Source of the DNA: Chryseobacterium salipaludis | GTDB lineage: Bacteria > Bacteroidota > Bacteroidia > Flavobacteriales > Weeksellaceae | NCBI RefSeq assembly: GCF_022968825.1 | Contig: NZ_JALHKS010000001.1 | Span: forward strand, 538,260 to 602,259 | Reading direction: 5' to 3' | DNA: 64,000 nucleotides | Shown: positions 63,332-64,000 of the stretch, one piece after another | Position numbering within the stretch: the first letter of the stretch is position 1 | Layout: the number at the start of each line of letters is the position of its first letter | The notes under the pieces: model-generated | What the model saw: only the letters and a program-made list of their open reading frames with translations | What the model was told of the DNA's origin: nothing | Databases searched by the model: none | Program-made: the position numbers and the translations under genes

Positions 63332-64000
63332 GCATTGTCCACAGATAAACAACTGAACAACGCCACACTACGTAACTCCCTTACTGCGCCATCTCATAAC
63401 TTCTTTCGGCACACAGATTTCATCGATTTACACAGATATTGCCGCGCCATAACTAAAATCCTGAGCAACTTAACGACTTTACGAATAAACAGATAAACAA
63501 ATAAACGACTAAACACCTAATTAGCTCCACACTTCAGCACTTCGTCACCTCATCACTTCTTACTGCACCCTGCATCCTTTATCGTCTCATCACCTCCCAG
63601 CTCCTCCACTCCTTCATTCACCACCATCGATCCCGCAACCCGCAACCACCAATTACCCACCACCCACCACCGACCACTGGCCACTCCTTGCAACCCGCAA
63701 CCCGCAACCACCAATTACCCACCACCACCGACCACTGGCCACTCCTTGCACCCCGCAACCCGCAACTCGCAACTCACCACTCAACCACTCAACCACTCAC
63801 CACTCCTCTCCTCTGACCACCCACCACCCACCACCCACCACCCACCACCCACCACCCACCACCGACCACTGGCCACTCCTTGCAACCCGCAACCCGCAAC
63901 CCGCAACCCGCACCTTGCACCCCGCACCCCGCATCACTCAATCACCCCCTACTCCCCTACCCGGACCAATCACCGCCGACCACCCATCACTGACCACCGA
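63332..64000. repeat. Low-complexity C-rich region at the window end
   Basis: No gene. The left part has the words CACAGATTTCATCG and AACAGATAAACAAATAAACG. From about 63600 it is built of phrases such as CACTCCTTGCAACCCGCAAC and CCACCAATTACCCACC, repeated with a period near 62 bp at 63632 and 63694. At about 63817-63872 there is a heptamer array (CACCCAC). C greatly exceeds G on the plus strand. Confidence 0.85.

Overview
The window looks like chromosomal DNA of a Bacteroidota member, most likely class Flavobacteriia near the Chryseobacterium/Weeksellaceae group. The evidence is type IX secretion (T9SS) sorting domains of both types, a PorX-type response regulator, an LpxC-FabZ fusion, two LpxD-like genes around efp and lpxA, and many promoters of the Bacteroidota form TTG-N18..21-TAnnTTTG. 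The genus call is inference. No rRNA, tRNA, CRISPR array or complete IS element was seen.

Layout. Bases 1-4189 (minus) hold almost all of a giant repeat-rich T9SS type B cell-surface protein. Then come glnS and a three-gene set (thioredoxin-fold protein, DUF3575-like protein, small membrane protein; 4582-8453). Bases 8454-16404 are an accessory zone: small secreted, lipo- and membrane proteins, a serine hydrolase, two frameshifted genes (one an internally deleted BCCT transporter) and GC-rich dispersed repeats. Bases 16405-29661 are core genes: dusB, an ABC-2 exporter pair, the minus-strand lipid A operon lpxD-lpxC/fabZ-lpxA-efp-lpxD2-sucD, an HD phosphohydrolase, porX and exonuclease III. 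A CotH-domain T9SS protein, rlpA and rimO follow.

Bases 35261-55590 (minus) are an approximately 20-kb Wzx/Wzy-type surface polysaccharide operon. Order of transcription: aminotransferase, polytopic 4,6-dehydratase, wza, wzc, wzx, two GT2 and two CgeB-like glycosyltransferases, wzy, WbiB-type epimerase, WbpV/WbpL-type pair, Gfo/Idh oxidoreductase, rmlC, rmlB, four-helix-bundle protein, rmlA, then a terminator. Beyond it lie another T9SS type A protein, lplA, a YcgG/GntA-like plus DUF1989 pair, and low-complexity DNA to the window end.

The most unusual signals are regulatory and repetitive. (1) The 16-bp palindrome TGTACAAAATTGTACA lies upstream of both the CotH gene and the polysaccharide operon, in each case exactly 37 nt from the -7 box, which suggests one activator controls both. 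(2) A dispersed element of about 165 bp folds end to end into one long hairpin. It has two arm families (A and B) whose left and right arms change together. Five tandem copies lie at 59.4-61.6 kb and two inverted copies at 34.1-35.0 kb, so inverted copies bracket the polysaccharide locus. (3) Some copies carry a 36-bp tandem repeat (7+1, 1 and 3+1 units) at one fixed site, and two neighbouring copies are reciprocal A/B hybrids.
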